DNA of 64,000 nt from assembly GCA_905221605.1 (NCBI GenBank), contig CAJNDS010001447.1, positions 77,501 to 141,500 on the forward strand. The letters run 5' to 3'. The stretch's first letter is position 1. Each line of letters opens with the position of its first letter. Below the pieces are notes generated by a model. That model ran no database searches and was not told the origin of the DNA. It worked only from the letters and a program-made list of their open reading frames with translations. Below are positions 31,598 to 42,599 of the stretch, one piece after another. The stretch is from Symbiodinium natans (lineage: Eukaryota > Sar > Dinophyceae > Suessiales > Symbiodiniaceae). The translations under genes were made by a program, and so were the position numbers.

Positions 31598-32480
31598 GGG
31601 TTTAGGGTTTAGGGTTTGGGGTTTGGGGTTTAATTAGGGTTTAGGGTTTAGGATTTAGAGTTTAGGGTTTGGGGTTTAAGGGTTTAGGGTTTAGGGGTTA
31701 GGATTTAGAGTTTAGGGTTTAGGATTTAGGGCCTTGGTGTCGAGGGTTTAGATTCTTGGTGCGCAGCGAAAACGAGTAATAGGTCGCGGAAGGAAACTGC
31801 AAACCCTAAAACCTGAAAGAATAACCCTCAAACCCATTCCCAAGGCAAGCCAACCATCAATGCACTTACACTTTTGGGGGGAGTGCTCTAGACTCTACAC
31901 TAGGGTCAGAACAAGAAAAGCTTCCCTTCCAATTAGAATACAGGGCCTTATCCCTAAACCCTAAACCCTAAACCCTAAACCCTAAACCCTAGACCCTAGA
32001 CCCTAAACCCTAAACCCTAAACCCTAAACCCTAAACCCTAAACCCTAAACCCTAAACCCTAAACCCTAAACCCTAAACCCTAACCCTAAACCCTAAACCC
32101 AAATTTGAAGAATCCCCCCCCCCCCTCCCCCACAGCTGCGGCTTAGGCTTCACGAAGGGCACAGAGTTGCTGGCAACATCCTTTGGGCTTTTGTGGCGTT
32201 TGTGGGGAAAAGGTTAGGGTTTATAGGGTTTAGGGTTTAGGGTTTAGGGCTTAGGGTTTAGGGTTTAAGGTTTACGGAAAGACTAGGAGTTTGCAGCAGC
32301 TTCGGTTTCCTAGAAACCTTGCCCTAAATCCTAACCCTACCCCCTAAACCCTAAACCCAATAAACCCTATAAACCATAAACCCAAAACCCTATAAACCTT
32401 AAACCCGAAAACGCCCACGCTGACCCCACCCCACCCCCCCCCCCCCTTCCCAAAAAAAAACCTAAACCCTTTATAAACCC
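31598..32480. repeat. Telomeric arrays and variants
   Basis: Degenerate TTTAGGG lies at 31598-31735 and a clean CCCTAAA array of about 20 units at 31950-32101. The patch 31740-31940 is unique. A CnAn block lies at 32436-32459. Confidence 0.8.
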
Positions 32481-32676
32481 TATTTAAACCCTATTTAAAC
32501 CCTAATTAAACCCTAAACCCTCAACCCTCAACCCTATAAATCCTAAGCCCTAGCCGAAGAAGCCCGAAGCCCAAATCGTGCCCTCGTCAGGGGGCCGGTG
32601 CCGTGCGTCAGCGCTGTCGGGTAGACACGCCCACGTCCACAGCGTCTCTGCAGCTGCATCCTCAGCAGCTGTCTGG

Positions 32677-32846
32677 CCCTAAGGGTCCATGTGCCTCTAT
32701 AGTATATAACCCTAAACCCTAAACTCTAAACCCTAAACTCTAAACCCTAAACTCTAAACCCTAAACTCTAAACCCTAAAGCTACTGCATAGGAACCCCTT
32801 CAAGGCCCAAGAATGCACGATACTGGTACATGGACCCTTGGGGTAG
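32677..32846. mobile_element. MITE-like element, family B copy 2, split by telomeric repeats
   Basis: The arms AAGGGTCCATGTGCCT and GGTACATGGACCCTT match family B. Between the left interior (TATAGTATAT) and the right interior (GCTACTGCATAGGAACCCC) lie about 70 bp of CCCTAAACTCTAAA dimers. Copy 3 at 35383 has no such block there. Confidence 0.8.
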
Positions 32847-32849
32847 GGT

Positions 32850-33447
32850 TTGAAGTTCGAAGGGCTTTTCGGCGAGGGTTGGGGGGTCAGAAGGGACCAC
32901 GAAAGAACAGTGCCCCAGCACCAGCGCCAGGGACGACAACTTGAGCAGTCTTGAGGGCTCGCGAGACCAGGTTCCCCCCTTAGGCTTCCGGCTTCAGGTT
33001 CATTATGTGGGGATCCCTACGTAGGGGAATATTAGTACTGCTGGGCATGCCAGTACACCTCAAGGAAGCTGCACCAACGAATTGCGCTGAAACCCTGAAT
33101 CGCGGAACCCTGACACCTTTCGTCCGCGGAGCTGTTGAGCTAAAGCCACCAAATAGACTGGCTTGAGATTGAGGGAATGGGGTTTAGGCAACGGTTTAGG
33201 GTTTAGGAAATCCCTGCATCCTGAACGCCTAGTCGCCAAACACGCAAGCTTATTGGGTACCCTTGTTAAAGGGACAAAGGTGGCAAGTATACTCTGAGCC
33301 CCAAACCCATTGATTCAGGTGCATCTTCTTTCTTCGGGAAAGCCCTTAAATTTTCCCCTACAAACCCCTAAACTCTACGCCCTGTAAGCCCCATATAACC
33401 AGGCCACAGGACTAAGTGCCGCCTTCGTAGTTCAGGAACTTATCTTG
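32850..33447. other. Unique DNA, no gene recognised
   Basis: Mostly non-repetitive. A fragment at 33017-33052 (TAGTACTGCTGGGCATGCC) resembles the right end of family D. Telomeric units are few. Confidence 0.4.
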
Positions 33448-33541
33448 GCTGCACTTAGTAGGGTAGCTATAAAATAAATTTTTAAGAAACCCAATAACCT
33501 CAAAAAGGCCAAGGATCTGAAGCTACAGTAAAGCACCACAC
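33448..33541. repeat. Dispersed repeat, copy 2
   Basis: Matches 3668-3778 (AGGGTAGCTATAAAAT, GAAACCCAATAA, CTACAGTAAAGCACCACA) with small indels. Confidence 0.7.
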
Positions 33542-33554
33542 AGAGTCATGGCAC

Positions 33555-33672
33555 CCTCATCCCTCAAACTGCGCTGTGACTCTGCCGGCGCTAGGTGTCG
33601 GTGGAGGCGGAGGTTTCTTCACCGCCGGATGCGCAAGAGTATCCCGGTCCACATCGGCCACAACAAGCGCAG
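33555..33672 (-). other. Exon-like fragment, possible last exon
   Basis: On the minus strand the telomeric array ends TTTAG|GGTGCTGCG. A frame then runs AALVVADVDRDTLAHPAVKK, PPPPPTPSAGRVTAQFEG to a stop. A proline hinge and charged residues look protein-like. The family is unknown. Confidence 0.35.
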
Positions 33673-33830
33673 CACCCTAAACCCTAAACCCTAAACCCTA
33701 AACCCTAAGCCCTAAGCCCTAAGCCCTAAACCCTAAGCCCTAAACCCTAAACCCTAAACCCTAAACCCTAAACCCTAAACCCTAAACCGCAGCAGCAGCA
33801 GCAGCAGCAGGTGGTGGTGGTGGAGGTGGA
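33673..33830. repeat. CCCTAAA array followed by CAG/GTG microsatellite
   Basis: About 16 CCCTAAA/CCCTAAG units, then (CAG)7 and (GTG)n near 33788-33825. Confidence 0.9.
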
Positions 33831-33898
33831 GAAGAGGGAGGCGCCTTCGCCCACTCTGTCGTTCCGATGCCCAAGGCTCGCTTGTGGTGCCTACACCC

Positions 33899-34055
33899 TA
33901 CTTGGAGGCTCATGGTACTTATTAACCAATTATAAGTGTACTTAGAACTGTACTTATAACCATATTAGGGCACTTAAGGGGCTTATATAAGTGGGTTATA
34001 AGTACAGTTCGAATTTGTGAAGAATAAAAAGTACCATGTCATGAACCTCCAAGTA
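33899..34055. mobile_element. MITE-like element, family E (single copy)
   Basis: A 157-bp element. The ends TACTTGGAGG and CATGGTACTT face AGTACCATG and CCTCCAAGTA, with inner inverted words GTACTTATAACC and GGTTATAAGTAC. It is the cleanest terminal inverted repeat in the window and has no coding capacity. Confidence 0.75.
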
Positions 34056-34547
34056 AACCCTAAACCCCTAAACCCTGCGAAGCAACCCCTGAGGATACAG
34101 GGCTGAACTCACCGCATGTTGAGGGTTTAGGAAGAGGGATAAGGGAAGCTGCTCAACCAAAGGCACAAGCAACTGCAAGCCAACACAACGTTCTCGAAGG
34201 TACGCCAAACACCGAAACCAGCAAAATCCTGCAAGCCAAACATCAAGACATGCGAATGCCTCCTACAACCTAAGCCCCAAGCCCTAAACCCCAAGCCTCC
34301 GAAATTCGCAGCCAGCAGACCCTAAACTAAACCCTTAAACCGTAAACCCTAAACTACTACTTCTTAAGATCCTACGAAAAAAAACATTCTTTCTTGTCAC
34401 GGCAATACGCAAAAAGTACTCTAAATCCAAAAAACCTTAAACCCTAATCTAAGCCCTAAACCCTAAACCATAAACCCTAGACCCTAGACCCTAGACCCTA
34501 GACCCTAAACCCTAAACCCTAAACCCTAAACCCTAAACCCATTCCCT
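34056..34547. other. Unique DNA and degenerate CCCTAAA runs
   Basis: A mixed stretch that ends in CCCTAGA/CCCTAAA units at 34470-34540. No gene is seen. Confidence 0.5.
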
Positions 34548-34648
34548 ACTAAGAACCAGGGGGACTAAGAGCCCCTTTCCGCCGAGGCTCCCGAACTCTC
34601 GGCTCATCGGTGGCTTCATCGCCGCTACTGTCAGACGCGGAGTCCATG
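34548..34648 (-). other. Small acidic open frame
   Basis: Minus-strand ATG at 34648: MDSASDSSGDEATDEPRV, then REPRRKGALSPPGS and TAG, 32 residues. Acidic/serine-rich and protein-like, but it could be an exon end or chance. Confidence 0.25.
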
Positions 34649-34654
34649 GGTGGA

Positions 34655-34957
34655 TTGGTGGTTTAGGGTTTAGGGTTTAGGGTTTAGGGTTTAGGGTTTA
34701 GGGTTTAGGGTTTAGGGTTTAGGGTTTAGGGTTTAGGGTTTAGGGTTTAGGGCTTTAGATTTGTGTGGGGCTTTGGGTTTTTTTACGGTGCTATGGTTTT
34801 GGGTTTGGGGCTTTGGTTCTTGTAAAGAGGTTGTTTGGCTTTTTTTCTGAGGGAAGTTAAGGTTAGAGGGTGTTGAGGTTTAGGGTTTAGGTTTAGGGTT
34901 TAGGGTTTAGGGTTTAGGGTTTAGGGTTTAGGGTTTAGGGTTTAGGGTTTAGGGCTC
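34655..34957. repeat. Two TTTAGGG arrays
   Basis: Arrays at 34661-34754 and 34880-34956 are separated by a TTTGGG-rich block of about 120 bp. Confidence 0.9.
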
Positions 34958-35382
34958 AGGGGGTTGATATTCATAGTTGATGGGTTGTGGGGATTTCAGG
35001 CAAGCCCTAGATGCAGATCCCCCGGTAGGTGGTTCTAGGTCTGTGTGGCTCAGCCCCTGAACCCTAAACCCTAAACCCTAAACCTTCTGGGTTGCAGTCC
35101 AAGACTGGCTTCAGGGATTCCAGCTTGATGCTCAACTTCGCCTCATAGCTGATGACCCTACGTCGTATGGTCTTTGAGCCCAAGAAGCCTCAATAAGGAG
35201 AGCTTTCAGAGGCTTGGGGGTGGGCGAGGCTTCAATCCAAAACCCTAAACCCTAAACCAGACTCTAATAAGGGGTTTAAGGATAAGGTCTGGGGGTCCAG
35301 GGTTTATGGATCTTCCCCATCATCGGAGGCCACCCAACACAACCTTAGACCCTAAACCCTAAATCTGGGACCCTCAATATTC

Positions 35383-35490
35383 CCCCAAGGGTCCTTGTAC
35401 CTATATCGTATCTTCTTGGACCCTCGCCTCTGAAGCTGCTCTACAGGAACCCCTTTAAGCCCCAAGTATATGCTACGTAGATCACTTAGA
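35383..35490. mobile_element. MITE-like element, family B copy 3
   Basis: AAGGGTCCTTGTACCTATAT and the right interior GGAACCCCTTTAAGCCCCAA match family B. The right terminal arm is lost. Confidence 0.6.
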
Positions 35491-35923
35491 ACCTGCAATT
35501 TCGAGCGGTTTCTTTACGAACCCAGAAGCTGAATTATTCAGCTTAAACCCTATACAAACCCTACACCCTAAACCCTAAACCTTCAACCCTAAATTCTGTA
35601 CTTGCGCGTAAAGCCTCGCCACCAGAAACGGCGAACCGAGCTTAAGCAAATCGATCCGGGAACCCTAAAACCCTAAGCCCTAAACCCTAAACCCTATACT
35701 CTAAACCCTAAACCCAACAAAAACAGCGCGCAAGAGATCTTGGATCTCATAATTTTGTGGGACCATAAAAGGCCTCAAAAAGCCCATCCAACACCGGCCG
35801 CCAACTACAGGATCTGTAAGGTGTAGGGTTTACTAAGGCTTTTAGAGTTCACCCGGGTCTATACCCAACTACAGGGTAGATACTAGGGTTTAGAGCTTGC
35901 AGGGTCTTCTAATCTAGATTGCC

Positions 35924-36037
35924 CAGTAATCTAAAAGGGTGCCCCTTTTTTGCTTGAAGGTGCTTATCAGGGAAGCTAACCACCCCCCCCCCCCCCCCCC
36001 CGCAAAAAAAAAAGGGCACCACTGGGCATCCTAGTAC
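35924..36037. mobile_element. MITE-like element, family D copy 2, with expanded C/A tract
   Basis: The ends TTGCCCAGTAATCTA and CCACTGGGCATCCTAG match family D. Where the other copies have CCCCCCAAAAAA this one has about 19 C, a G-C step and 10 A. Confidence 0.75.
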
Positions 36038-36596
36038 TCAACCTCGACTCTGGCTTGCAGGCACGCTTTCTCTTCGCGAAAAGATGTCGCGGGCGCCAGC
36101 TGGTGCCCTTGTGAAGCTTCCGCTTGCGAAAGGTTCCACCGTTACAAGACCGCCCCTAAACACTGAGCCCTGAACGCTATAAACCCTAAACCCTAAACCC
36201 CAAACCCTAAACCCTAAGCCCTAAACCCTAAACGACCCCAAAAGCTGCAAAAGCCCGGGTCCTTCACCCTGGGCCCTAGAATCCTAGCATCTAAAGCCCC
36301 ACAGCACCGAAACTAAGGGGTATAAGGAGGGACCCCTGTAGAAGGGACCCTTAATCTTATTCCTTTACATTACGCCTATATAACCCTTACATATTCTTTA
36401 TACAGCCCCTGCAGACCGAACTAGCCCCCTCATCTCGCGTCTCTTGAAAAGCACTGAAACCCTAGAACACCTAAACCCTGAACAACTCCTGAGGCCCTAG
36501 CCCTGGGGGTAACTAAACCCAGCTATTCTTAAACCCTGAAAACCATCAAAGCCAAAAAGAACAAGACAAGCCAGCTAAACTCTACACTTTTAGAGG

Positions 36597-36675
36597 TTCC
36601 CCGCACTAACAGCCCTTAATAGGGATTCTGAGAGGGGTTTTGTAATCCCGACTAAGGACTGTTAGGATAAGATGA
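36597..36675. mobile_element. MITE-like element, family A copy 3
   Basis: ACTAACAGCCCTTAATAGGG faces ATCCCGACTAAGGACTGTTA around a short G-rich loop. Confidence 0.65.
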
Positions 36676-36749
36676 ATATTTCAATGCATACTTACTGGGC
36701 CTCCCAGTCTGTGGCCTTGGAGGAATCTCCCTCCCGCAGCTTCAGGCTT

Positions 36750-36875
36750 TATAGAGGGGTTAGGGTTCAGAGGGTTGAGAGTATTCAGAGGGTTTAGAGG
36801 GTTCAGAGGGTTTAGAGGGCTCGGAGGGTTCAGAGGGCTCGGAGGGTTCAGAGGGTTTAGAGGGTTCACAGGGTT
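36750..36875. repeat. Variant array (TTYAGAGGG / CTCGGAGGG)n
   Basis: About 13 copies of a 9-bp unit, TTTAGAGGG with TTCAGAGGG and CTCGGAGGG variants. The frame on the minus strand is a simple NPLNP repeat. Confidence 0.9.
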
Positions 36876-36957
36876 TAGGGTCTAGGGTGTTCTCCTTTTT
36901 GCTGCGGCTTCTTGCCTGCATCCACACATGCCCAGGGGCCCCAGGAGTCCCCTCAAC

Positions 36958-37022
36958 CCTGAACCCTAAACCCTAAACCCTAAACCCTAAACCCTAAACC
37001 CTAAACCCTAAACCCTAAAGCA
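36958..37022. repeat. Telomeric array, CCCTAAA on plus
   Basis: About nine perfect units. Confidence 0.9.
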
Positions 37023-37835
37023 GTACTAATCCTGGCACAGCAATCTGACTACAAGAGTGGGGGGTTGTTCCTGCCATGAAGCCCAAATCCGAAACCCTGC
37101 ACCCCAACACCCAAGACCCTGTAAGCCCCATAAACCCGGAACCCACAACCCTAAACCTTCTTTAAAACCCTACAAACCCTACCAAACCCTACCAAACCCT
37201 ACAAACCCGAGATCCCGTGACCGCAGCTTTTGCAAGCAGGTGCAGTGCACACACGTGGCTCTACAACGTGCGGGTGCACTCTGGAAGCCATCTTCAACTT
37301 CTTCTTACTTCTCCAACAACCAAGGGGAAATGGTTAAACTTTAATATATAGAAACCCAAGAAAAACCTTTATACAATATTCCTACTATACATAAGGAAAC
37401 CCAAAAAGAATAAAGTTCAACTAAAGGCGAAGTAAGTCTTGGGACAGTTTGGAGTCAAACTTCCAGCTTAGGGTTGGTAGGGGCTATTAAAGGACTTAAA
37501 AGGCTTTGGGTCGAACAGCCCGAAAGCATCAAGCACCTACGTACCTCCGTTTTGGTGTCTAGGGGTTTCGGGTTCCTACGTACCCGCATTTTTTCCTTGG
37601 GTTTGGCATTCTTTTTGGGAGGGTCACGGCACCTTCGGTAGCCGCAGCAGGAGTTGAGAAAAACGCTCCGAGAATCTGCCGACGCCAAGAGCAGTGGCAT
37701 GAGATGCACACCTGGATGGGTGGGTGGGGGGACCGGGTCTAGGGTTTAGGGTTTAGGGTTTAGGGTTTAGGGTTTAGGGTTTAGGGTTTAGGGTTTAGGG
37801 TTTAGGGTTTAGGGTTTAGGGGGACCCGAGTATTC
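37023..37835. other. Unique DNA; CCCTACCAAA variants; TTTAGGG array at the end
   Basis: Short variant units lie at 37165-37206 and a TTTAGGG array of about 12 units at 37738-37821. Open frames at 37057-37344 and 37455-37709 have no recognised content. Confidence 0.5.
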
Positions 37836-37950
37836 CCTAAGGGTCCATGTACCTAAATAGGAAATACGTAGGCCTGAATTAAAGTACTTCCTATGTAAGG
37901 ACTTTGGGGACCAAGTATACAATAATGAGGTACATGGACCCTTCGGGATT
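37836..37950. mobile_element. MITE-like element, family B copy 4, complete
   Basis: AAGGGTCCATGTACCT at the left and AGGTACATGGACCCTT at the right are perfect inverted repeats around a 80-bp interior with inverted words GGAAATACGTAGGCC and TACTTCC. It is the reference copy for family B. Confidence 0.85.
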
Positions 37951-38159
37951 GTTGTTGAGGAACATGAACAACATGAGATACCGTAACACGGCTATGCAGA
38001 AATTAGCGTAGCAAACCCTAAACCCTAAACTCTAAACCCTAAACCCTAAACCCTAAACCCTAAACCCGGAACATCCCTTAACCCCAAACCCTAAACCCTG
38101 AACGTCTGCACTCTCAGCTCTGGATCGACTTCAATGAGCAGCATGGAAACAAACACAAA

Positions 38160-38338
38160 AGGGTTTAGGGTGGGTTTAGCGTTTAGGGTTTAGGAATTAG
38201 GGTTAGGGTTTAGGGTTTAGGGTTTAGGGTTTAGGGTTTAGGGTTTAGGGTTTAGGGTTTAGGGTTTAGGGTTTAGGGTTTAGGGTTTAGGGTTTAGGGT
38301 TTAGGGTTTAGGGTTTAGGGTTTAGGGTTTAGGGTTTG
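38160..38338. repeat. Telomeric array, TTTAGGG on plus
   Basis: About 20 perfect units after a few degenerate ones. Confidence 0.95.
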
Positions 38339-38600
38339 GTGATTTTTTCTTTGCCTTCTTGCATAAGCGCTTCTACAAAACGGTCGATGATTAGAAACGA
38401 TAGCTTTAGAACGACGCTAGATCTCTGAATCCAAGAACACTCCACCCTGGGATGAAGAAGCCCCCGAAACAAAGAATGTAAACCCTTAACCCCCCCCCCC
38501 CCCCCCAAATCCTGCAAAGACCCGAAACAACCCTAAACTCTAAACCTTAAACCCTGACCATAACAACAAAACAACAACTTGAGGGTGAAGAGTCCAGTTT
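38339..38600. other. Unique DNA with a C-tract
   Basis: A C-tract of about 16 lies at 38491-38506. The 62-codon minus-strand frame at 38329-38517 runs through the tract and the array and I do not call it. Confidence 0.4.
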
Positions 38601-38617
38601 TGCAGCCACCCCGGCCT

Positions 38618-38718
38618 GTCTCAGCCGGCCTTCTCTTTGGACGCGGAGTCCTCGTCGTCCAAGAATGCAGGCTTACCACCTCCGCGAGGAGCGGGGTTCG
38701 TGTAGAGCTCCGACCCCA
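38618..38718 (-). other. Exon-like fragment, possible last exon
   Basis: On the minus strand a telomeric unit ends TTTAG|CGTTTTGG. A frame then runs LGSELYTNPAPRGGG, KPAFLDDEDSASKEKAG to TGA. It is charged and low-complexity, like the C-terminal tail of a eukaryotic protein. No family is assigned. Confidence 0.35.
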
Positions 38719-39360
38719 AAACGCTAAACCCAAGGGTTTACGGTTTAGGTTTTCAGGGTTCAGGGTTTAGGGCTTCGGGTTTAGGGTCTTGGAGAAGCGG
38801 GCCCCACCTTCTAAACCCGAAACCCCTGAACAGGTGTAAGGTTTAAGGCCTCCAGGCGTCCAGGCTTCCAGGAACCCGCAAACGAACATCCAGGGTCAAG
38901 AAGGGAGCCCCAAAAATTGGCCCGTCGTCTTGATGTCTTAGGGCCCCGAAACCCTCAACCCTAAACCTTAACTCTAGGGTTGAATGTTTAGGGTTTCGGG
39001 TTCAGGGTTCAGGGTTTAGGGTTTAGGGTTTTACAGCTTAGGGTTTCCGGGCTGCATGTTGCCACGTTCTCCAAGGAAAGGCCCGATGTCCTGAGCCTTT
39101 GGCCCTTCCCTGGGTAAACCGGCTTGCGTAGGCAAGAGTTGAGCTTGCCCTAAACCCTAAACCCTAAATCCTAAACCCTAAACCCTAAAGCCTAAACACC
39201 AAACCGTCTTCCCTCAAACTTCTGAGCAGAAGAAAGCTTGCTGGTTGAAGGTTGGGGGTTTCTTCGCAACCCCAAATCTGGGACCAAAGCTTTTTTTGGG
39301 GGAGAATCTGGAACTCTGAAAGGTGCAGACAGGCGAATAAGGTTAGGATGTCAGGTTGAG
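38719..39360. repeat. Degenerate telomeric DNA
   Basis: Isolated TTTAGGG/CCCTAAA units in unique sequence; no gene is seen. Confidence 0.5.
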
Positions 39361-39541
39361 GTTTAGGTTTGGGTTTAGGGTTTAGGGTTTAGGGTTTAGG
39401 GTTTAGGGTTTAGGGTTTAGGGTTTAGGGTTTAGGGTTTAGGGTTTAGGGTTTAGGGTTTAGGGTTTAGGGCTTAGGGTTTAGGGTTTAGGGTTTAGGGT
39501 TTAGGGTTTAGGGTTTTGGGTTCAGGGTTTAGGGTTTAGGG
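39361..39541. repeat. Telomeric array, TTTAGGG on plus
   Basis: About 25 units; the right edge abuts a family D element. Confidence 0.95.
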
Positions 39542-39653
39542 TTGCCCAGTAGGACCTAGGAATGAAAAGGGTGCCCTTCTTTGCTTAACGAGGTTTATAA
39601 GGGAACCTAAATCCCCCAAAAGGCCATAAGGGTACTACGGGGCATCCTAGGAT
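39542..39653. mobile_element. MITE-like element, family D copy 3
   Basis: TTGCCCAGTAGGACCTAGG faces CTACGGGGCATCCTAGG, with interior GGGTGCCCTTCTTTGCTTAA. Confidence 0.75.
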
Positions 39654-41660
39654 TGGTTCGTAGAGCCAAAAGCCCTATACCCGCACACCCTATACCCGAA
39701 ACCCTAAACCCGAAACCCTAAACCCTAAACTCCTAAACCCAAACCCTGCGCCATCAAGCTTGAGCCCTAAACTCCAAGCCAAAAAGAGCTACAGGGACCT
39801 TAAGGAAGGGGGGTTCAAAGGTGGGCATGTAACCCAAGGTACTCCCCACCACTCCCGAAGGCTCCCTAAGCTTTTCGAGGTACCTACCCCCCATGAACCC
39901 CCCTTAAATAAAGACTCTACAAAAGAGAGAACATCTTTAACAGCCCTATAACAGCCAACCCTAAACGACATCTAAACCCTAACACACAAACTCAAGAACC
40001 CTAGAACCCTAGGAACCCTAGGAACCCTAGAGCCCTAGAACCCTAGAACCCCAGAACCCTAGAACCCCAGAACCCTAGAACCCTAGAACCTAAAATCCGA
40101 CACCTTAAACCCGAAACCCTAAACCCTGAAGCCTTAACCCTAAACCCTAAACCCTAAACCCCGAACCCGAAACCCTACAGCAGCGTGAGCCTGAGCTCCA
40201 GCCGTGTAGGAGAACCTGGGGATCCTCAGATGGAGCTACGCTTTGTTAGGGACTGAGGGGTTTAGGGTTTAGGGTTTAGGGTTTAGGGTTTAGGGCTTAG
40301 GGTTTAGGGTTTAGGGTTTCGGGTTTAGGGCACAGGATTCTTGAATTCAGCTTCCAGGCTTGCCTTCGAGAGCATGGAGGGACGGATTCTATGCCAACTT
40401 TAGCCCTAAACCCTAAACCCTAAACCCTAAACCCTAAACCCTAAACCCTGAACCCTGAACCCTGGGCCCTAAAGCGTAAACCGTAACTTGGGGGTTCCTT
40501 CTTGCAGTGCTTATGGCACCGTCGGCCCACTTGGGATCTCGGCTTTGGGGTTTAGGAGCTCGAGATTTAGGACATTTGGGTTTCATGTTGGTAGGGTTTA
40601 GGGTTGAGAATTTAGGGTTTTAGGGTGGGCTTGGGGTGTGGATAGGATTGAACGCATATGGGGCATAAGCCTTAAACCCTAAGCCCTGAATCCTAGATCC
40701 TAAACCCTCAGCCATAAGCCCTAAACCCTAAGCCCTAACCCGAAACCCCAAACCCTAAACCCTCCAGGGCCCCCGGCGAGACCCTGGAATCGAGCCACAG
40801 CCCCTGCTCAGAGTAGGGCTTAGGACCCTAAACCCTTAGTATCGAAGCGGCTTCGATCAGTGCTTAGGGTTTAGGGTTCAGGTGTCGTAGGGTTTAGGGT
40901 TCAGGGTTTAGGGCTCAGGTTTTTGTTTACAGTTTTAGGGTTTATGGGTTTATAGGGCTACACCGAGCGGCACCGAACATAGGCACTGGGCAAGGGCTTT
41001 ACCCGCTTCTGCCACAAGAAGAGTGTCGCGCTTGGGCGGTTAGGAGGGGCTTTGGGCGATTATAGGGCTACTCTCTCAATACCACTAAGTCCCAAAAGCC
41101 CCTGAACCCGAATTCCTCAACCCACGCCACCCGAAACCCGAAACCCGAAAGCCTAAAACCTCTAGACCCCTAAGACGCATGACCCTAAAGCAGCCCTAAA
41201 CCCTAAACCCAAAAATCCCCTAAGCCCAGCCGCCCAACAAAAGGGGGCACCCTTGCGCCTGTTGAAATTCAACCGGGCAACAGATATAATACCAAAAAAA
41301 GGTTTTGGGTTTGGGTTTAGGATTTAGGGTTTAGGGTTTAGGGGATGTGGTTTAAGGTTTGGCCATAAGGTCCAGAACAAACCCCTTACAAATCCCTATG
41401 GAGACGATGGAAATCCCTAAAAGGAGTTCCAAGCCCGCAGCCCCCAGACGCCAGACCCCACAGGCCTCAACCCCCAGCCCGCAGTCCCTAGAACCCTCAA
41501 TCCCCAAGACCCCCAAAACCCCTATAAACCCTAAGGACCTAAACCCAAAACCCCAAACCCGAAAGGCCCCAAAACCCGACATACTCAACCCTATCCTAAA
41601 CCCTGAACGCTGAATATTGAACCCTGACCCCTTCAACCCCAAAAAGCTCTAAAACTCCAA
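39654..41660. repeat. Degenerate and variant telomeric DNA
   Basis: A (CCCTAGAA)n variant array lies at 39994-40090. Short TTTAGGG runs lie at 40260-40325 and CCCTAAA runs at 40405-40450. The open frames 39760-39951 and 41359-41613 are driven by composition. Nothing gene-like is recognised. Confidence 0.6.
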
Positions 41661-41803
41661 GCCTTAAACCCTAAACCCTAAACCCTAATCCTAAACCCTA
41701 AACCCTAAACCCTAAACCCTAAACCCTAAACCCTAAACCCTAAACCCTAAACCCTAAACCCTAAACCCTAAACCCTAAACCCTAAACCCTAAACCCTAAA
41801 CAC
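41661..41803. repeat. Telomeric array, CCCTAAA on plus
   Basis: About 20 units. On the minus strand this is the start of the candidate intron downstream of the exon at 41808-41886. Confidence 0.95.
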
Positions 41804-41807
41804 ACAC

Positions 41808-41886
41808 CTCGCCATGGCCATAGGCCCGTGGAGGCCCAGCTTACGGTGGCCACCAGCAGGCCCACACCGAACCAGCCACTGACCTT
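41808..41886 (-). other. Candidate internal exon flanked by telomeric repeats
   Basis: The minus strand has acceptor AAACCCAAG|AAGGTC, then 26 open codons plus one base (VSGWFGVGLLVATVSWASTG, then LWPWR), then a strong donor GGCGAG|GTGTGTGTTTAGGG whose intron continues into about 20 TTTAGGG units. The peptide contains a plausible membrane-spanning helix. No family is recognised. Confidence 0.45.
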
Positions 41887-42177
41887 CTTGGGTTTAGGGT
41901 TTAGGATTTAGGGTTAAGGGTTTAGGGTTTAGGGTTTGGGGTTTGGGGTTTAAGAGGAATCGGAGGAGTTCAGATTGCTTCTCCTGGTACCGCAGAAATA
42001 TCTGTGGAGTGCCGAACCACAGATAAACGCTAAACCCTAAACCCTAAACTCCCTTGTGCGAGTTTAGGAGTTGGGGCCATTAGAGTCGGGGGGGTTGCTT
42101 CGAGGGGTCTTGGGCTGCTACGGTGTAGGCTACGGACTTGGAGGGGCACTAGGGGGGTACAGCAAGGCGTTTACTAG

Positions 42178-42297
42178 GTTGCCCAGTAACCTACGTGTAG
42201 GACAGGAAAGGGTGCCCTTTTGTGCTGACAGGTGTTTATCAGAAAACCTAAGCCCCTCCAAAAAGGGAATCAGGGCACTATTGGGCATCCTAGTTTT
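42178..42297. mobile_element. MITE-like element, family D copy 4
   Basis: TTGCCCAGTAACCTACG faces CTATTGGGCATCCTAG, with interior AAGGGTGCCCTTTTGTGCTG and CCCCTCCAAAAAGGG. Confidence 0.75.
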
Positions 42298-42394
42298 AAG
42301 GAAAAGGATGTAGGGTTGAGCTCTGTTGGTGGCTGCTGCGAGGCTTTGATTGTAGAGCCTTTGAGATCGGCTTGCAGGCTTGCGGGGTTAGATT

Positions 42395-42595
42395 AGGGTT
42401 TACGGTTTACGGTTTACGGTTTACGGTTTACGGTTTACGGTTTACGGTTTACGGTTTAGGATTTAGGGTTTAGGGTTTAGGGTTTACGGTTTAGGGTTTA
42501 GGGTTTAGGGTTTGGGGTTTAGGGTTTAGGGTTTAAGGTTTAGGGTTTAGGGTTTAGGGTTTAGTGTTTAGGGTTTAGGGTTAAGCGTTTGGGGC
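42395..42595. repeat. Variant array (TTTACGG)n passing into TTTAGGG
   Basis: Eight perfect TTTACGG units (42400-42456) are followed by mixed TTTAGGG units. Confidence 0.95.
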
Positions 42596-42599
42596 TTGT

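Larger units (their letters stand above)
34958..36595. other. Unique DNA with short telomeric runs and elements
   Basis: Family B and D copies lie inside (listed separately). Short CCCTAAA runs occur near 35060, 35240, 35570 and 36180-36235. No open frame is convincing. Confidence 0.45.
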
